Shown: piece after piece, positions 6,638 through 13,332 of the stretch | How the letters are laid out: every line of letters starts with the position of its first letter | Position numbering within the stretch: the first letter of the stretch is position 1 | The notes under the pieces: model-generated | The model's database searches: none | What the model was told of the DNA's origin: nothing | What the model saw: the letters and a program-made list of their open reading frames with translations, nothing else | Origin: Victivallis vadensis | GTDB lineage: Bacteria > Verrucomicrobiota > Lentisphaeria > Victivallales > GWF2-50-93 | Direction of reading: 5' to 3' | Length of the DNA stretch: 13,332 nucleotides | Assembly (NCBI GenBank): GCA_020718525.1 | Contig: DYRX01000086.1 | Location: 1 to 13,332 of the forward strand | Translations under genes and position numbers: made by a program

Positions 6638-7732
6638 ATGCGGATATTAAACATATATGTGACGAAAAATTTTCTGATGACCGGGCTGGTCTCGATCGTA
6701 GTCCTGACCTTCGGCATGATGGGGGTTAACCTCGTCAAGATTTTTGAATTCATGTCCAAAGGCGTCCCTTTTTCATCCGCCGGAGCTTTTCTCTTCTACC
6801 TGATGCCCATGGCCCTCTCTCTCACAATACCTGTCAGCGTGCTGGTCTCAATAATGCTCGTTTTCGGCAGAATGTCCGCCGACAATGAAATCACTGCGAT
6901 GAGAGCCTGCGGAATTTCGATCTTTCAGATCATATCCCCAATTATCATCATCAGCTTTATTCTGACCTGCCTCTGCCTTTATCTTAGACTTGAAACCGCC
7001 CCCCTCTACTCTTCCAAGGCGAAAATGCTGATAAAAACTGTCGGACTTAGGCATCCCCTCGCAATTCTTGAGCCAGGACGATCTGTGGAATACGAAAATT
7101 ACAGCATTTACGTTGACGACAAGATCGGGGAAAATGGTCTCAAGGACATACAGGTGCTTGTGCTTTCCAAAGACAGAAGCAGAGTTCAGCAGGACATAAC
7201 CGCGAGCTCGGGGCGAATAGAGCTGGACGAGGAGCGGGAAATTATGCGCATCATCCTCGACAACGCGACCGTGACAATCCGTGAGGGACAGGGGGAAAAC
7301 CCCAGAATTACGGTCAGCAAAGAGATGGAGTTCTCGATAGACTACGGAAAAAATTTCAACAAGATACACCTTGTCTCGATGCCAAGAGCGATGACACTCA
7401 ACGAACTTTTTGGCGCGACCAGATTTTTTCTCCGCAACAACAGGGACACGACTCATCTCAAAGTGGAGTTGAACCAGCGCATCGCACTAGGCCTCTCCCC
7501 TATAGCCTTCCTTCTGCTAGGTCTCCCGCTAGCCATAAGGACTTCCAGGAGAGAAACTTCCATCAATCTTTTTCTCAGCGTCATCCTCGCAGGCGTCTAT
7601 TTCATTTCAATCATGATATTCCAAGCCTTCGATTCCAAGCCGCAATACCGCCCCGATCTTCTCCTATGGATTCCGAACATCCTATACCAGGCGGTGGGCA
7701 TATATTTCCTTTTCAAAATCGCAAAAACATGA
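6638..7732 (+). CDS. LptF/LptG family permease (YjgP/YjgQ)
   Basis: 364 aa. Inner-membrane permease of the LptB2FG exporter, which pulls lipopolysaccharide from the inner membrane towards the outer membrane with ATP from LptB. Six membrane helices are visible (about 12-36, 53-76, 99-117, 282-301, 308-328, 342-360). They surround a large periplasmic beta-jellyroll domain (about 120-275), the family layout. The signature FGRMSADNEITAMRACGIS (76-94) is the conserved cytosolic coupling segment that contacts LptB. GGAG lies about 12 bases before the start. Length fits the family. I cannot decide LptF versus LptG by eye, and the partner permease and lptB are not in this window. The gap to the sensor kinase downstream is only 33 bases. 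Confidence 0.9.
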   Translation: MRILNIYVTKNFLMTGLVSIVVLTFGMMGVNLVKIFEFMSKGVPFSSAGAFLFYLMPMALSLTIPVSVLVSIMLVFGRMSADNEITAMRACGISIFQIISPIIIISFILTCLCLYLRLETAPLYSSKAKMLIKTVGLRHPLAILEPGRSVEYENYSIYVDDKIGENGLKDIQVLVLSKDRSRVQQDITASSGRIELDEEREIMRIILDNATVTIREGQGENPRITVSKEMEFSIDYGKNFNKIHLVSMPRAMTLNELFGATRFFLRNNRDTTHLKVELNQRIALGLSPIAFLLLGLPLAIRTSRRETSINLFLSVILAGVYFISIMIFQAFDSKPQYRPDLLLWIPNILYQAVGIYFLFKIAKT

Positions 7733-7765
7733 CAAAAAACGCGTGTCATAATTCGGAGAGATGAA

Positions 7766-9343
7766 ATGCTGACAAGTTTCACAATAGTTCTTCTCATACT
7801 TATCGCCCTTCTCTGCGCCGCGATTGTCAACATGCAGACAAAGGTCGTGGTGGCGACGAGGAAAATGTCCGAACAGGCGAAGGAGGTCGCAAAGGAAAGG
7901 GAGGCCACCGCGGCAATCCTGGGACTCGCGCAAAACGCCATCGGCAGTGACATGAACGACGAGAACTTTCTGGCTTTATTCATAGAATACGCCCAGAGGA
8001 CAATAGGGGCGCGAGGTGCCGCAGTCCTGCTCGCCCAGCCGGATTCCTCCCTCAAAGGCTCGGCTATTGCAGGTGTGTTTCCTCCCCTCAGAGAAGCCTC
8101 GGTACAGATCGAACAGCAACTTCTTGCCCATGCCGACAAGCACAGCGAATTTTTCAGGGAGCTGAGCTTTCCGGACGGAGTTGAAACCTTTTCGTCTTAT
8201 CTTGACAAGGAGTCCGGATTCGCGTTCTTCAAAGGGGACGCGCCGGAAATTTTTCCTAAGAGATTCCGCTCGAACGCTCCGATCTCCGTCATGGCGCCCA
8301 TAATCGTTAAAGGAAACTGCTTCGCCTTCGTCATGGCAGTTTCCGGAGACGACTTCGACGATCACAAACTCACCGAGGATGACGGAAGATATCTGCTCCG
8401 CCTGAACAGGCTCGCATCCCTCAGCATCGAGGGCGTCAGGGCGTTCAGAGAGCGCCGCGAATACGAAAAGCAGGTTCAAACGGCAAAAGAGGAAGGCATG
8501 CTGCAGGTCTCAGCCGGAATCATCCACAACATTGGCAACGCGATCACCGTCGCCAAGCTCACAGTCCTGGAAATGAAGGAGAGCCTGCCGGAACGCATGG
8601 AGGAAGCCCCGGAGTCATTCCTTAAAAACGAGCTTCTCCCGATCATCGAATCCAAGGCGGCGGAATCCTCTCTCGATCAGTTCCTGCGCTCGGACAAGCT
8701 AGGTTCGCAGATCATTCCCATGTGCCGGGACCTACTGCAGAACATCGTGAAGAGAAGCGGCGACCTGCAGAAAAGGCTTTCCTCCCTTTCCGACAAGCTC
8801 AACCACATCAGCGAAATCATCGAGCTTCAGCAGAGATTCGTCGGCGAACTCGGCACCGAAAACATCGTCCACGTCTCCCAGATTGTCGAGTCGGCGATCA
8901 GAATATTTGACGAAACTTTCAACAAGTTCAACGTCAGAATCGAAACTCACTTCGAAGATTCCCTCCCAAAAGTTCTTGTTGACTCATCCATGATCACACA
9001 GGTGCTCATCAACCTCGTCAAAAACGCAGTCGAAGCAATGCAGTCAATGTCTCCCGACAGAGAAAAGCGGATTGACATCTTTGTCTATGCACAGGAAATG
9101 GACGGAAGGCGCTACGTCGCCACCAAGGTGAGCGACAGCGGCCCCGGAATCGAGATGGAGGCTCTGAACAAGCTCTTTCAGTTCGGATTCTCGACGAAGG
9201 AGAAAAAGAAGCACTCAAGAGGCTACGGCCTTCATTCTTGCCTCGAAACCGCCAAGAAATACGGCGGAACCATCAAGGTCGAGAGCCAGAAAGGCCAGGG
9301 CTCCTCTTTCATCGTCTATCTTCCCGCTGGAGAAAAAATCTGA
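7766..9343 (+). CDS. Sensor histidine kinase, HNxGN type, with GAF-like domain
   Basis: 525 aa. One N-terminal membrane helix (about 5-23), a coiled stretch (about 30-50), then a GAF-like domain (about 65-220). The H-box GIIHNIGNAIT (251-261) with His254 is of the HN[I/V]GN type. The dimerisation region is unusually long, about 110 residues, and includes FLRSDKLGSQI...LNHISEIIELQQRF, a layout seen in other kinases of this class. The ATPase domain is complete: N-box Asn420 (LVKNAVEAM), G1 box DSGPGI (457-462), FGFSTKEKKKHSRGYGLH (473-490) with a GYG box, and a closing GQGSSF. Unlike the two leftward kinases, it has all catalytic parts and should autophosphorylate. No response regulator is adjacent, so it is an orphan. 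The start follows CGGAGAG with good spacing. It may be co-transcribed with the permease before it and uvrB after it, with no evident functional tie. Confidence 0.9.
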   Translation: MLTSFTIVLLILIALLCAAIVNMQTKVVVATRKMSEQAKEVAKEREATAAILGLAQNAIGSDMNDENFLALFIEYAQRTIGARGAAVLLAQPDSSLKGSAIAGVFPPLREASVQIEQQLLAHADKHSEFFRELSFPDGVETFSSYLDKESGFAFFKGDAPEIFPKRFRSNAPISVMAPIIVKGNCFAFVMAVSGDDFDDHKLTEDDGRYLLRLNRLASLSIEGVRAFRERREYEKQVQTAKEEGMLQVSAGIIHNIGNAITVAKLTVLEMKESLPERMEEAPESFLKNELLPIIESKAAESSLDQFLRSDKLGSQIIPMCRDLLQNIVKRSGDLQKRLSSLSDKLNHISEIIELQQRFVGELGTENIVHVSQIVESAIRIFDETFNKFNVRIETHFEDSLPKVLVDSSMITQVLINLVKNAVEAMQSMSPDREKRIDIFVYAQEMDGRRYVATKVSDSGPGIEMEALNKLFQFGFSTKEKKKHSRGYGLHSCLETAKKYGGTIKVESQKGQGSSFIVYLPAGEKI

Positions 9344-9373
9344 AACTAGAACCCAAAAATCACGGTCGCACAG

Positions 9374-11362
9374 ATGGACAAAGCATTCAAACTCGTTTCA
9401 GAATATGCTCCGGCAGGCGATCAGCAGGCGGCAATTGACGAACTGCACAGCCGTTTTGTGGACGGCAAAAAATATCATACTCTGCTAGGTGTGACAGGCT
9501 CCGGCAAAACCTTCACCGTCGCAAATCTGATCGAGCGCCTCGGACGCCCAGCCCTTGTGATCTCCCACAACAAGACTCTCGCCGCCCAGCTCTATTCCGA
9601 ATTCCAGTCATTCTTCCCGCAGAACTCCGTAGAATACTTCATCAGCTACTATGACTACTATCTGCCAGAGTCATACATCCCACAGACCGACACATACATC
9701 GCAAAGGATGCCAGCATAAACGAGGAAATCGAAAAGCTGAGGCTTTCCGCCACCGCCTCCCTGATGCGCCGAAAAGACGTCATAGTCGTCGCAAGCGTCT
9801 CCTGCATCTATGGACTGGGATCGCCGCGCGACTTCCAGGAAATGTGCGTCAAAATCGAAAAATCCAATCCCGTCGAAAGAGACCAGTTCCTCCTCGGGCT
9901 CGCCGAAATCCAGTACGAACGCAATGACTTCTCCCCTGAAAAAGGCCAGTTCAGAGTCAGAGGCGACTGCGTTGACGTCTTCCTCCCATATGCAGACAGA
10001 ATGATCAGAGTTAAATTCTGGGGCGACGAGATCGAACTCATCCAGGACTGCGACTCGCTCACAGGAAATCCAATTGACGAGAGCGATGCGGCAGTCTTTT
10101 TTCCTTGCAAGCACTTCGTCACGCCGAAAGACAGAATCGAAAGTGCGATCCCGATCATCCTCGACGAAATGAAGGAGAGGGTCGCGTTCTTCGAAAGCAA
10201 AGGGAAGCTCGTCGAGGCGCAGAGAATATACCAGCGCACAAACTATGACATGGAAATGCTCAGGGAGATCGGCTATTGCAACGGCGTAGAAAACTATTCC
10301 ATGCATCTTTCCGGACGCAAGCCCGGGACCCGTCCATACACGCTCATTGACTTCTTCCACGAAAATTTTCTGGTAATCGTTGACGAATCGCATGTGACTC
10401 TCCCCCAGATCAAAGCCATGTGGAAGGCCGACAGAAGCAGAAAGCAGACCCTGGTTGACCACGGATTCAGACTGCCTTCGGCCCTGGAAAACCGCCCCTT
10501 GGACTTCGACGAGTTCATGAAGGTCTGCGGAGACATGGTCTTCGTCTCAGCCACACCTGCCGAATATGAAATATCCCTCGGCGGGAAATGCGTCGAGCAG
10601 GTCGTAAGACCGACAGGTCTCCTCGACCCCGAAATATCCGTCCGCCCCCTCAAAGGGCAGATAGACGATCTCATTTGCGAAATCCGATCCTGCGCGGCAA
10701 AAAAGGAAAGAGCGATCGTCACGACACTCACAAAGAAAAACGCGGAGAGGCTTGCGGAATATCTCAGCGGGCTTGGGCTCAACGTCAAATACATCCACTC
10801 CGGACTTGACACCCTCGAGAGAGTCAGGATAATCTGCGAACTTCGCAAAGGAAACTTCGACTGCCTTGTCGGGATCAATCTCCTGCGCGAAGGCATAGAT
10901 CTGCCAGAGGTCGCGCTTGTGGCGATTCTCGACGCAGACAAGGAAGGCTTCCTGAGATCTGAAACTTCTCTCATCCAGGTCGCCGGCAGGGCCGCAAGAA
11001 ATGTGAATGGGAAAGTGATACTCTATGCCGACAAAAACACGAACAGCATCAGGAAATTGATTGATATTTCCGCCGCGAGGCGAAAGAGGCAGATGCTCCA
11101 CAACCAGAAAAACGGAATCGTTCCGAAAAGCATCCAAAAAGCTATCAGAGAGGACAATGCAGTATATTCCGCATCCAGATCGGTACTCCGCCGTGACGCC
11201 GCGAAGGCGAAGATGGCCGAACTTGACCCGTCGGATCTCGCCGCCGAGCTCGAAAGGGAGATGCTCGCCGCCGCCGAAGCTCTCGAATATGAACGCGCCG
11301 CATACCTAAGAGATAAGATAAAGGAGATAAACAATGAGATCGCATCCGAAAAAAACAAATGA
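9374..11362 (+). CDS. uvrB: Excinuclease ABC subunit B (UvrB)
   Basis: 662 aa, normal full length. UvrB is the damage-verifying helicase-like subunit of nucleotide excision repair. It is loaded by UvrA and recruits UvrC. Seen in order: GDQQAAIDEL, Walker A GVTGSGKT (39-46), the damage-probing beta-hairpin region YYDYYLPESYIPQTDTYI (92-109), Walker B DESH (337-340), SATP (392-395), LLREGIDLPEV (503-513), and motif VI with GRAARN (538-543). The C-terminal UVR motif, ELEREMLAAAEALEYERAAYLRDKI (about 625-649), binds UvrC. Nothing is missing. The ribosome site is weak, but the start agrees with family alignments. The 3' end overlaps the next gene by 29 bases, so the two are translationally linked. 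uvrA and uvrC are not in the window. Confidence 0.98.
   Translation: MDKAFKLVSEYAPAGDQQAAIDELHSRFVDGKKYHTLLGVTGSGKTFTVANLIERLGRPALVISHNKTLAAQLYSEFQSFFPQNSVEYFISYYDYYLPESYIPQTDTYIAKDASINEEIEKLRLSATASLMRRKDVIVVASVSCIYGLGSPRDFQEMCVKIEKSNPVERDQFLLGLAEIQYERNDFSPEKGQFRVRGDCVDVFLPYADRMIRVKFWGDEIELIQDCDSLTGNPIDESDAAVFFPCKHFVTPKDRIESAIPIILDEMKERVAFFESKGKLVEAQRIYQRTNYDMEMLREIGYCNGVENYSMHLSGRKPGTRPYTLIDFFHENFLVIVDESHVTLPQIKAMWKADRSRKQTLVDHGFRLPSALENRPLDFDEFMKVCGDMVFVSATPAEYEISLGGKCVEQVVRPTGLLDPEISVRPLKGQIDDLICEIRSCAAKKERAIVTTLTKKNAERLAEYLSGLGLNVKYIHSGLDTLERVRIICELRKGNFDCLVGINLLREGIDLPEVALVAILDADKEGFLRSETSLIQVAGRAARNVNGKVILYADKNTNSIRKLIDISAARRKRQMLHNQKNGIVPKSIQKAIREDNAVYSASRSVLRRDAAKAKMAELDPSDLAAELEREMLAAAEALEYERAAYLRDKIKEINNEIASEKNK
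11321..11326 (+). promoter_or_regulatory. Ribosome binding site inside uvrB for the next gene
   Basis: AAGGAG, 7 bases before the ATG at 11334, lies in the last codons of uvrB. It fixes the start of the secreted protein and supports coupled translation. Confidence 0.7.
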
Positions 11363-12326
11363 ATTCGCAATAATCGCTCTGACCACTGCAGTTCTGCTTC
11401 TTTTTGTCAACCTGCCGTCTCGCGCCGCCGAGGCAATGGCAAAAAGCAAAGATCACTACATCACAAAAAACGATTTTAAAAGCTATTCCGAGGAAAAGTA
11501 TTCCGATCTCTGCCGAGATCCACAGAAATACGCGAAATACACTGCAGTAGTCGTCGAGCTGAAATTCTGCGGGAAAATGAGCTCGATAGATCCTTTCGAG
11601 TCTGCTTTTCCGGAAAAGACTTACTATCACATGAGAGTGCCGTCCGTCTGGTCGGACGGAGAAATTGACTACGACCGCTGTGAATCCTCCTATAGCATGA
11701 ACATGCTCCCTATCATAATCTCCAAGAATAAACGTAAAAAAATAACAGACGCAGTTCCGAAATTGAGTGAGGGCACAATGATAAAAGTCTTCGGGACTGT
11801 GAAAAAAATCCCGAAAAAGGTGGAGAGAGGCAAGGACTATTACTTCAATGTCGAGGACATATACACTTTCGCTGAATTCGAAGGCCGCGGCTCTGAAAAT
11901 GCCGAAGACAAAAAAGGAGATCCGGCTCAAAGCAAAACCCCGGATGCCGGCGGTCCTGACGCAGTGTCCAACGACAAGGACAGCGAAGACGGCGCTCCCG
12001 TTGACATTGATCCAAAAAATCTGGATCTCGTCGCGGAAAAGCAGATCGGCAAAAAAATCCGCCTCAAAATAAAATATTCCGGACGGAAAGGCTATGTATC
12101 GCTTTCGCAGTCTTTCCCGAGCAATGCATATTTCGAACTCAACAACTACCCGTCAATAAGCATGAACTATTTTCACATCATAGTCCCAAAAACAGACTCG
12201 AACATTGAACTTTTCTCGAACTTGAGCGACAATGACGAAATCACCGTCTCGGGAAAGCTCGAAAGGTCCGACAAATCGGGCTCCCCAACCTACTTTATGC
12301 TTGTGGAAGAAGTGAAAGGAGACTGA
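11334..12326 (+). CDS. Secreted protein with two OB-like repeats
   Basis: 330 aa. A signal peptide is clear: a Lys/Arg N-terminus, a hydrophobic core (about 11-26) and a likely cut near PSRA-AEA (about 31-34). No lipobox Cys, so probably periplasmic or exported. The mature part has two similar halves joined by an acidic, Gly/Asp/Ser-rich linker (about 184-225). Half 1 (about 62-178) runs from YAKYTAVVVELKFCGKM to MIKVFGTVKKIP...DYYFNVEDI. Half 2 (about 232-328) runs from IGKKIRLKIKYSGRKGYVSL to EITVSGKLERSD...TYFMLVEEV. Both end in the pattern [M/E]I.V.G.[V/L]....YF..VE[D/E][I/V], as in OB-fold proteins of the bacterial periplasm. Ligand and function are unknown. Starts inside uvrB with a strong AAGGAG and ends 4 bases before cysC. 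Confidence 0.8.
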   Translation: MRSHPKKTNEFAIIALTTAVLLLFVNLPSRAAEAMAKSKDHYITKNDFKSYSEEKYSDLCRDPQKYAKYTAVVVELKFCGKMSSIDPFESAFPEKTYYHMRVPSVWSDGEIDYDRCESSYSMNMLPIIISKNKRKKITDAVPKLSEGTMIKVFGTVKKIPKKVERGKDYYFNVEDIYTFAEFEGRGSENAEDKKGDPAQSKTPDAGGPDAVSNDKDSEDGAPVDIDPKNLDLVAEKQIGKKIRLKIKYSGRKGYVSLSQSFPSNAYFELNNYPSISMNYFHIIVPKTDSNIELFSNLSDNDEITVSGKLERSDKSGSPTYFMLVEEVKGD

Positions 12327-12330
12327 AATA

Positions 12331-12924
12331 ATGGAAAAACATATTTTCCTCACGCACGGATGCGTCGGAGCGGAAGACAGAGAGTCCCTGCTAGGACAGA
12401 AGGGCTCTGTCCTATGGATGACCGGACTCTCCGGCTCTGGAAAGTCAACCATTGCCCAGGAGCTAGAATGCGCGCTTCATAAATCAGGTCGCCTTTCCTA
12501 CGTGCTTGACGGAGACAACGTCAGACATGGTCTCTGCTCCGATCTAGGATTCGGAGACGCCGACCGCAGCGAAAACATCCGCAGAATTGCAGAACTCTCC
12601 AAACTCTTTGCAGATGCCGGACTTATAACCATAACAGCCTTCATTTCGCCGTTTAGAAAGGACAGAGATTTTGTGCGTAAGATGGTTCCGCCAGGACGCT
12701 TCGTTGAAATTTTTCTCGATGTACCATTGGAAATTTGCGAATCACGCGACCCGAAGGGGCTCTACAAAAAAGCCAGGAAAGGGGAAATCGCAGATTTCAC
12801 AGGGATCTCATCTCCTTATGAAAAGCCGGAAAACCCTGAAATCAGCATCTGCACCGGCAAGGAAGATCTTCACAGCTCTGTCAAGAAAATTATGGATTAC
12901 CTGAGAGAGCGCCAAATCATTTGA
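12331..12924 (+). CDS. cysC: Adenylylsulfate (APS) kinase CysC
   Basis: 197 aa, normal length. It phosphorylates APS at the 3' position to give PAPS, used for sulfate reduction or as the donor for sulfation. Seen: P-loop GLSGSGKS (32-39), DGDNVRHGL (60-68), Ser106 in FISPFRKDR (104-112), and the APS-binding stretch DPKGLYKKARKGEIADFTG (140-158) with SPYE just after. All are typical of a working enzyme. The start has AAAGGAG (12315-12321) in the end of the gene before it. No cysD, cysN, cysH or sulfotransferase is nearby, so which use of PAPS applies cannot be said. A strong hairpin begins 34 bases after the stop. Confidence 0.97.
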   Translation: MEKHIFLTHGCVGAEDRESLLGQKGSVLWMTGLSGSGKSTIAQELECALHKSGRLSYVLDGDNVRHGLCSDLGFGDADRSENIRRIAELSKLFADAGLITITAFISPFRKDRDFVRKMVPPGRFVEIFLDVPLEICESRDPKGLYKKARKGEIADFTGISSPYEKPENPEISICTGKEDLHSSVKKIMDYLRERQII

Positions 12925-13247
12925 CATGTGAAAATGGAAGTGGCACTTTTGTCAAGTATGCCACTTTCGCCGAAAGTGGCACAGGACGCATGAAGAAGGC
13001 GTTTCGGAAAAGTATGCCGTTCTTTCCGAGAACGGCTCAAGAAGAGGCAGTTTCGGAAAAACTGCCATACTTAAGGTCAAAAAAACACGAGGCTCTTTCG
13101 GCGAAAGAGCCATACTTTGTTACGCAAGATGACATCAACATCCTGTTCAACGGTTACCAAATTTTCCTCGATCCCGATTCCAATGCAATGCCGACCACTC
13201 CTGTTCCGGGTGAATTCGGCGCAAAGGCACAATCACCTGCGAGGTGA
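12921..13247 (+). CDS. Doubtful ORF made largely of hairpin repeats, with a FliM/FliN-like motif
   Basis: 108 codons, overlapping the cysC stop by 4 bases, with no ribosome site of note. Residues 9-66 are translated hairpin repeats and look like a recurring short pattern (KYATFAES, RKSMPFFPR, SEKLPYLRS, AKEPYFVTQ). The frame stays open because the repeats lack stops in this frame. Residues 67-78 read VTQDDINILFNG, which resembles the N-terminal [S/T]Q[D/E][D/E]I[D/N]xL[L/F]xG motif of flagellar switch proteins FliM and FliN. Nothing else of those proteins follows. The stop lies within the next hairpin. It could be a remnant interrupted by repeats, or no gene at all. Confidence 0.25.
   Translation: MTCENGSGTFVKYATFAESGTGRMKKAFRKSMPFFPRTAQEEAVSEKLPYLRSKKHEALSAKEPYFVTQDDINILFNGYQIFLDPDSNAMPTTPVPGEFGAKAQSPAR
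12959..12981. repeat. Hairpin repeat A; also possible cysC terminator
   Basis: Arms TGCCACTTTC and GAAAGTGGCA form a perfect 10-bp stem with a GCC loop, preceded by AAGTA. It lies 34 bases after the cysC stop. There is no T-run after the stem, so as a terminator it would be atypical. Confidence 0.7.
13016..13036. repeat. Hairpin repeat B
   Basis: Arms GCCGTTCT and AGAACGGC form a perfect 8-bp stem with a TTCCG loop, preceded by AAGTAT, in the same orientation as repeat A. Confidence 0.7.
13046..13066. repeat. Hairpin repeat C (inverted)
   Basis: Arms GGCAGTTT and AAACTGCC form a perfect 8-bp stem with a CGGAA loop, followed by ATACTTAA. This is the reverse orientation to A and B. Confidence 0.7.
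13091..13111. repeat. Hairpin repeat D (inverted)
   Basis: Arms GGCTCTTTC and GAAAGAGCC form a perfect 9-bp stem with a GGC loop, followed by ATACTTT. Reverse orientation. It shares the 12-mer TATGGCTCTTTC (minus strand) with positions 171-182 at the other end of the window. Confidence 0.7.
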
Positions 13248-13250
13248 TTG
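13230..13250. terminator. Hairpin near the right end
   Basis: Arms CAATCACCT and AGGTGATTG form a perfect 9-bp stem with a GCG loop. It is followed on the plus strand by AAAATACTTCTTATA, only loosely T-rich. It is a possible terminator and is not part of the GCC/GGC repeat family. The stop of the doubtful ORF lies in its right arm. Confidence 0.4.
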
Positions 13251-13297
13251 AAAATACTTCTTATATCGTTGATAATAAATAAAATAAGTGTGAACGT

Positions 13298-13321
13298 CCC
13301 CATATCAAACTCCCCATATCA
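13298..13321. repeat. Short direct repeat CCCCATATCA
   Basis: CCCCATATCA occurs at 13298-13307 and 13312-13321, start to start 14 bases. It lies in AT-rich, gene-free sequence at the window edge. It could be a small regulatory double site or the start of a longer repeat outside the window. Confidence 0.35.
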
Positions 13322-13332
13322 TACCACAGGCT

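Larger units (their letters stand above)
12937..13116. repeat. Cluster of related hairpin repeats
   Basis: Four hairpins of one design lie within about 180 bases: two with AAGTATG before the stem (12959 and 13016) and two in the opposite orientation with CATACTT after the stem (13046 and 13091). Each has an outer GCC/GGC pair, a variable stem middle, and a T-rich arm facing an A-rich arm around a short loop. Half-copies occur between them (GTGGCACTTTTGTC at 12941, AAGGCGTTTCGGAAAAG at 12997). Stem bases differ between copies but stay paired. This resembles a REP-like or short palindromic repeat family. Confidence 0.75.

Noticed and set aside
9671..10462. 263-codon minus-strand ORF inside uvrB
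   Set aside because: uvrB is highly conserved and complete over this stretch. The antisense frame shows no known motif and reflects codon bias.
11145..11930. 261-codon minus-strand ORF across the uvrB/secreted protein junction
   Set aside because: Both plus-strand genes are well supported. The antisense product is a hydrophobic and Cys/Phe-rich mirror of them, without domains.
12937..13116. CRISPR array or integron attC sites
   Set aside because: The units are hairpins in both orientations with no constant repeat/unique spacer alternation, and there are no Cas or integrase genes. The stems do not show the attC core sites.
13298..13321. Start of a CRISPR or iteron array
   Set aside because: There are only two 10-base copies, 14 bases apart, at the window edge, with nothing around them to support either reading.

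Overview
The window most likely comes from the chromosome of a Gram-negative bacterium. An LptF/LptG-type lipopolysaccharide-export permease implies an LPS outer membrane. The mix of many sensor kinases, Pro/Ala-rich zinc-ribbon membrane proteins and a non-canonical nucleotide-enzyme-like protein would fit the PVC group (Lentisphaerota or Kiritimatiellota). That placement is an impression from gene style, not a proof. Base composition looks even across the window, and I see no phage, IS element, tRNA, rRNA or CRISPR.

Layout: positions 1-162 carry two hairpins and no convincing gene. A leftward block follows: recO (4055-3453), a membrane PAS histidine kinase (3338-1614) and, 23 bases later, a membrane-anchored hybrid kinase with a receiver domain (1590-163). 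A 141-base divergent promoter region (4056-4196) separates it from a rightward run of closely spaced genes up to 12924. In order these are: an orphan two-module protein (degenerate adenylate-kinase-like N-terminus plus nucleoside-deoxyribosyltransferase-like C-terminus); two tandem paralogous zinc-ribbon proteins; an LptF/LptG permease; an orphan HNxGN-type sensor kinase; uvrB; a secreted protein with two OB-like repeats whose start lies inside uvrB; and cysC (APS kinase). The last 400 bases hold a cluster of related hairpin repeats, a doubtful ORF running through them, another hairpin and a short direct repeat.

The most interesting observation is the leftward kinase pair. The upstream kinase has an intact ATP-binding domain, but the phospho-accepting His of its H-box is Lys344. 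The downstream hybrid kinase keeps H-box His103 and a complete receiver (Asp400), but its ATP-binding N, G1 and G2 boxes are all degraded. Each protein lacks what the other retains, so the pair looks like a split histidine kinase working in trans: ATP on the first protein, then His103 and Asp400 on the second. This is inference from motifs, and no output domain is present in the window. Other points worth a look are the hairpin-repeat family with compensatory stem changes, the P-loop-less kinase/transferase-like fusion, the conserved motif shared by the zinc-ribbon paralogs (one of which ends in a truncated PH-like domain), and the duplicated OB-like secreted protein.
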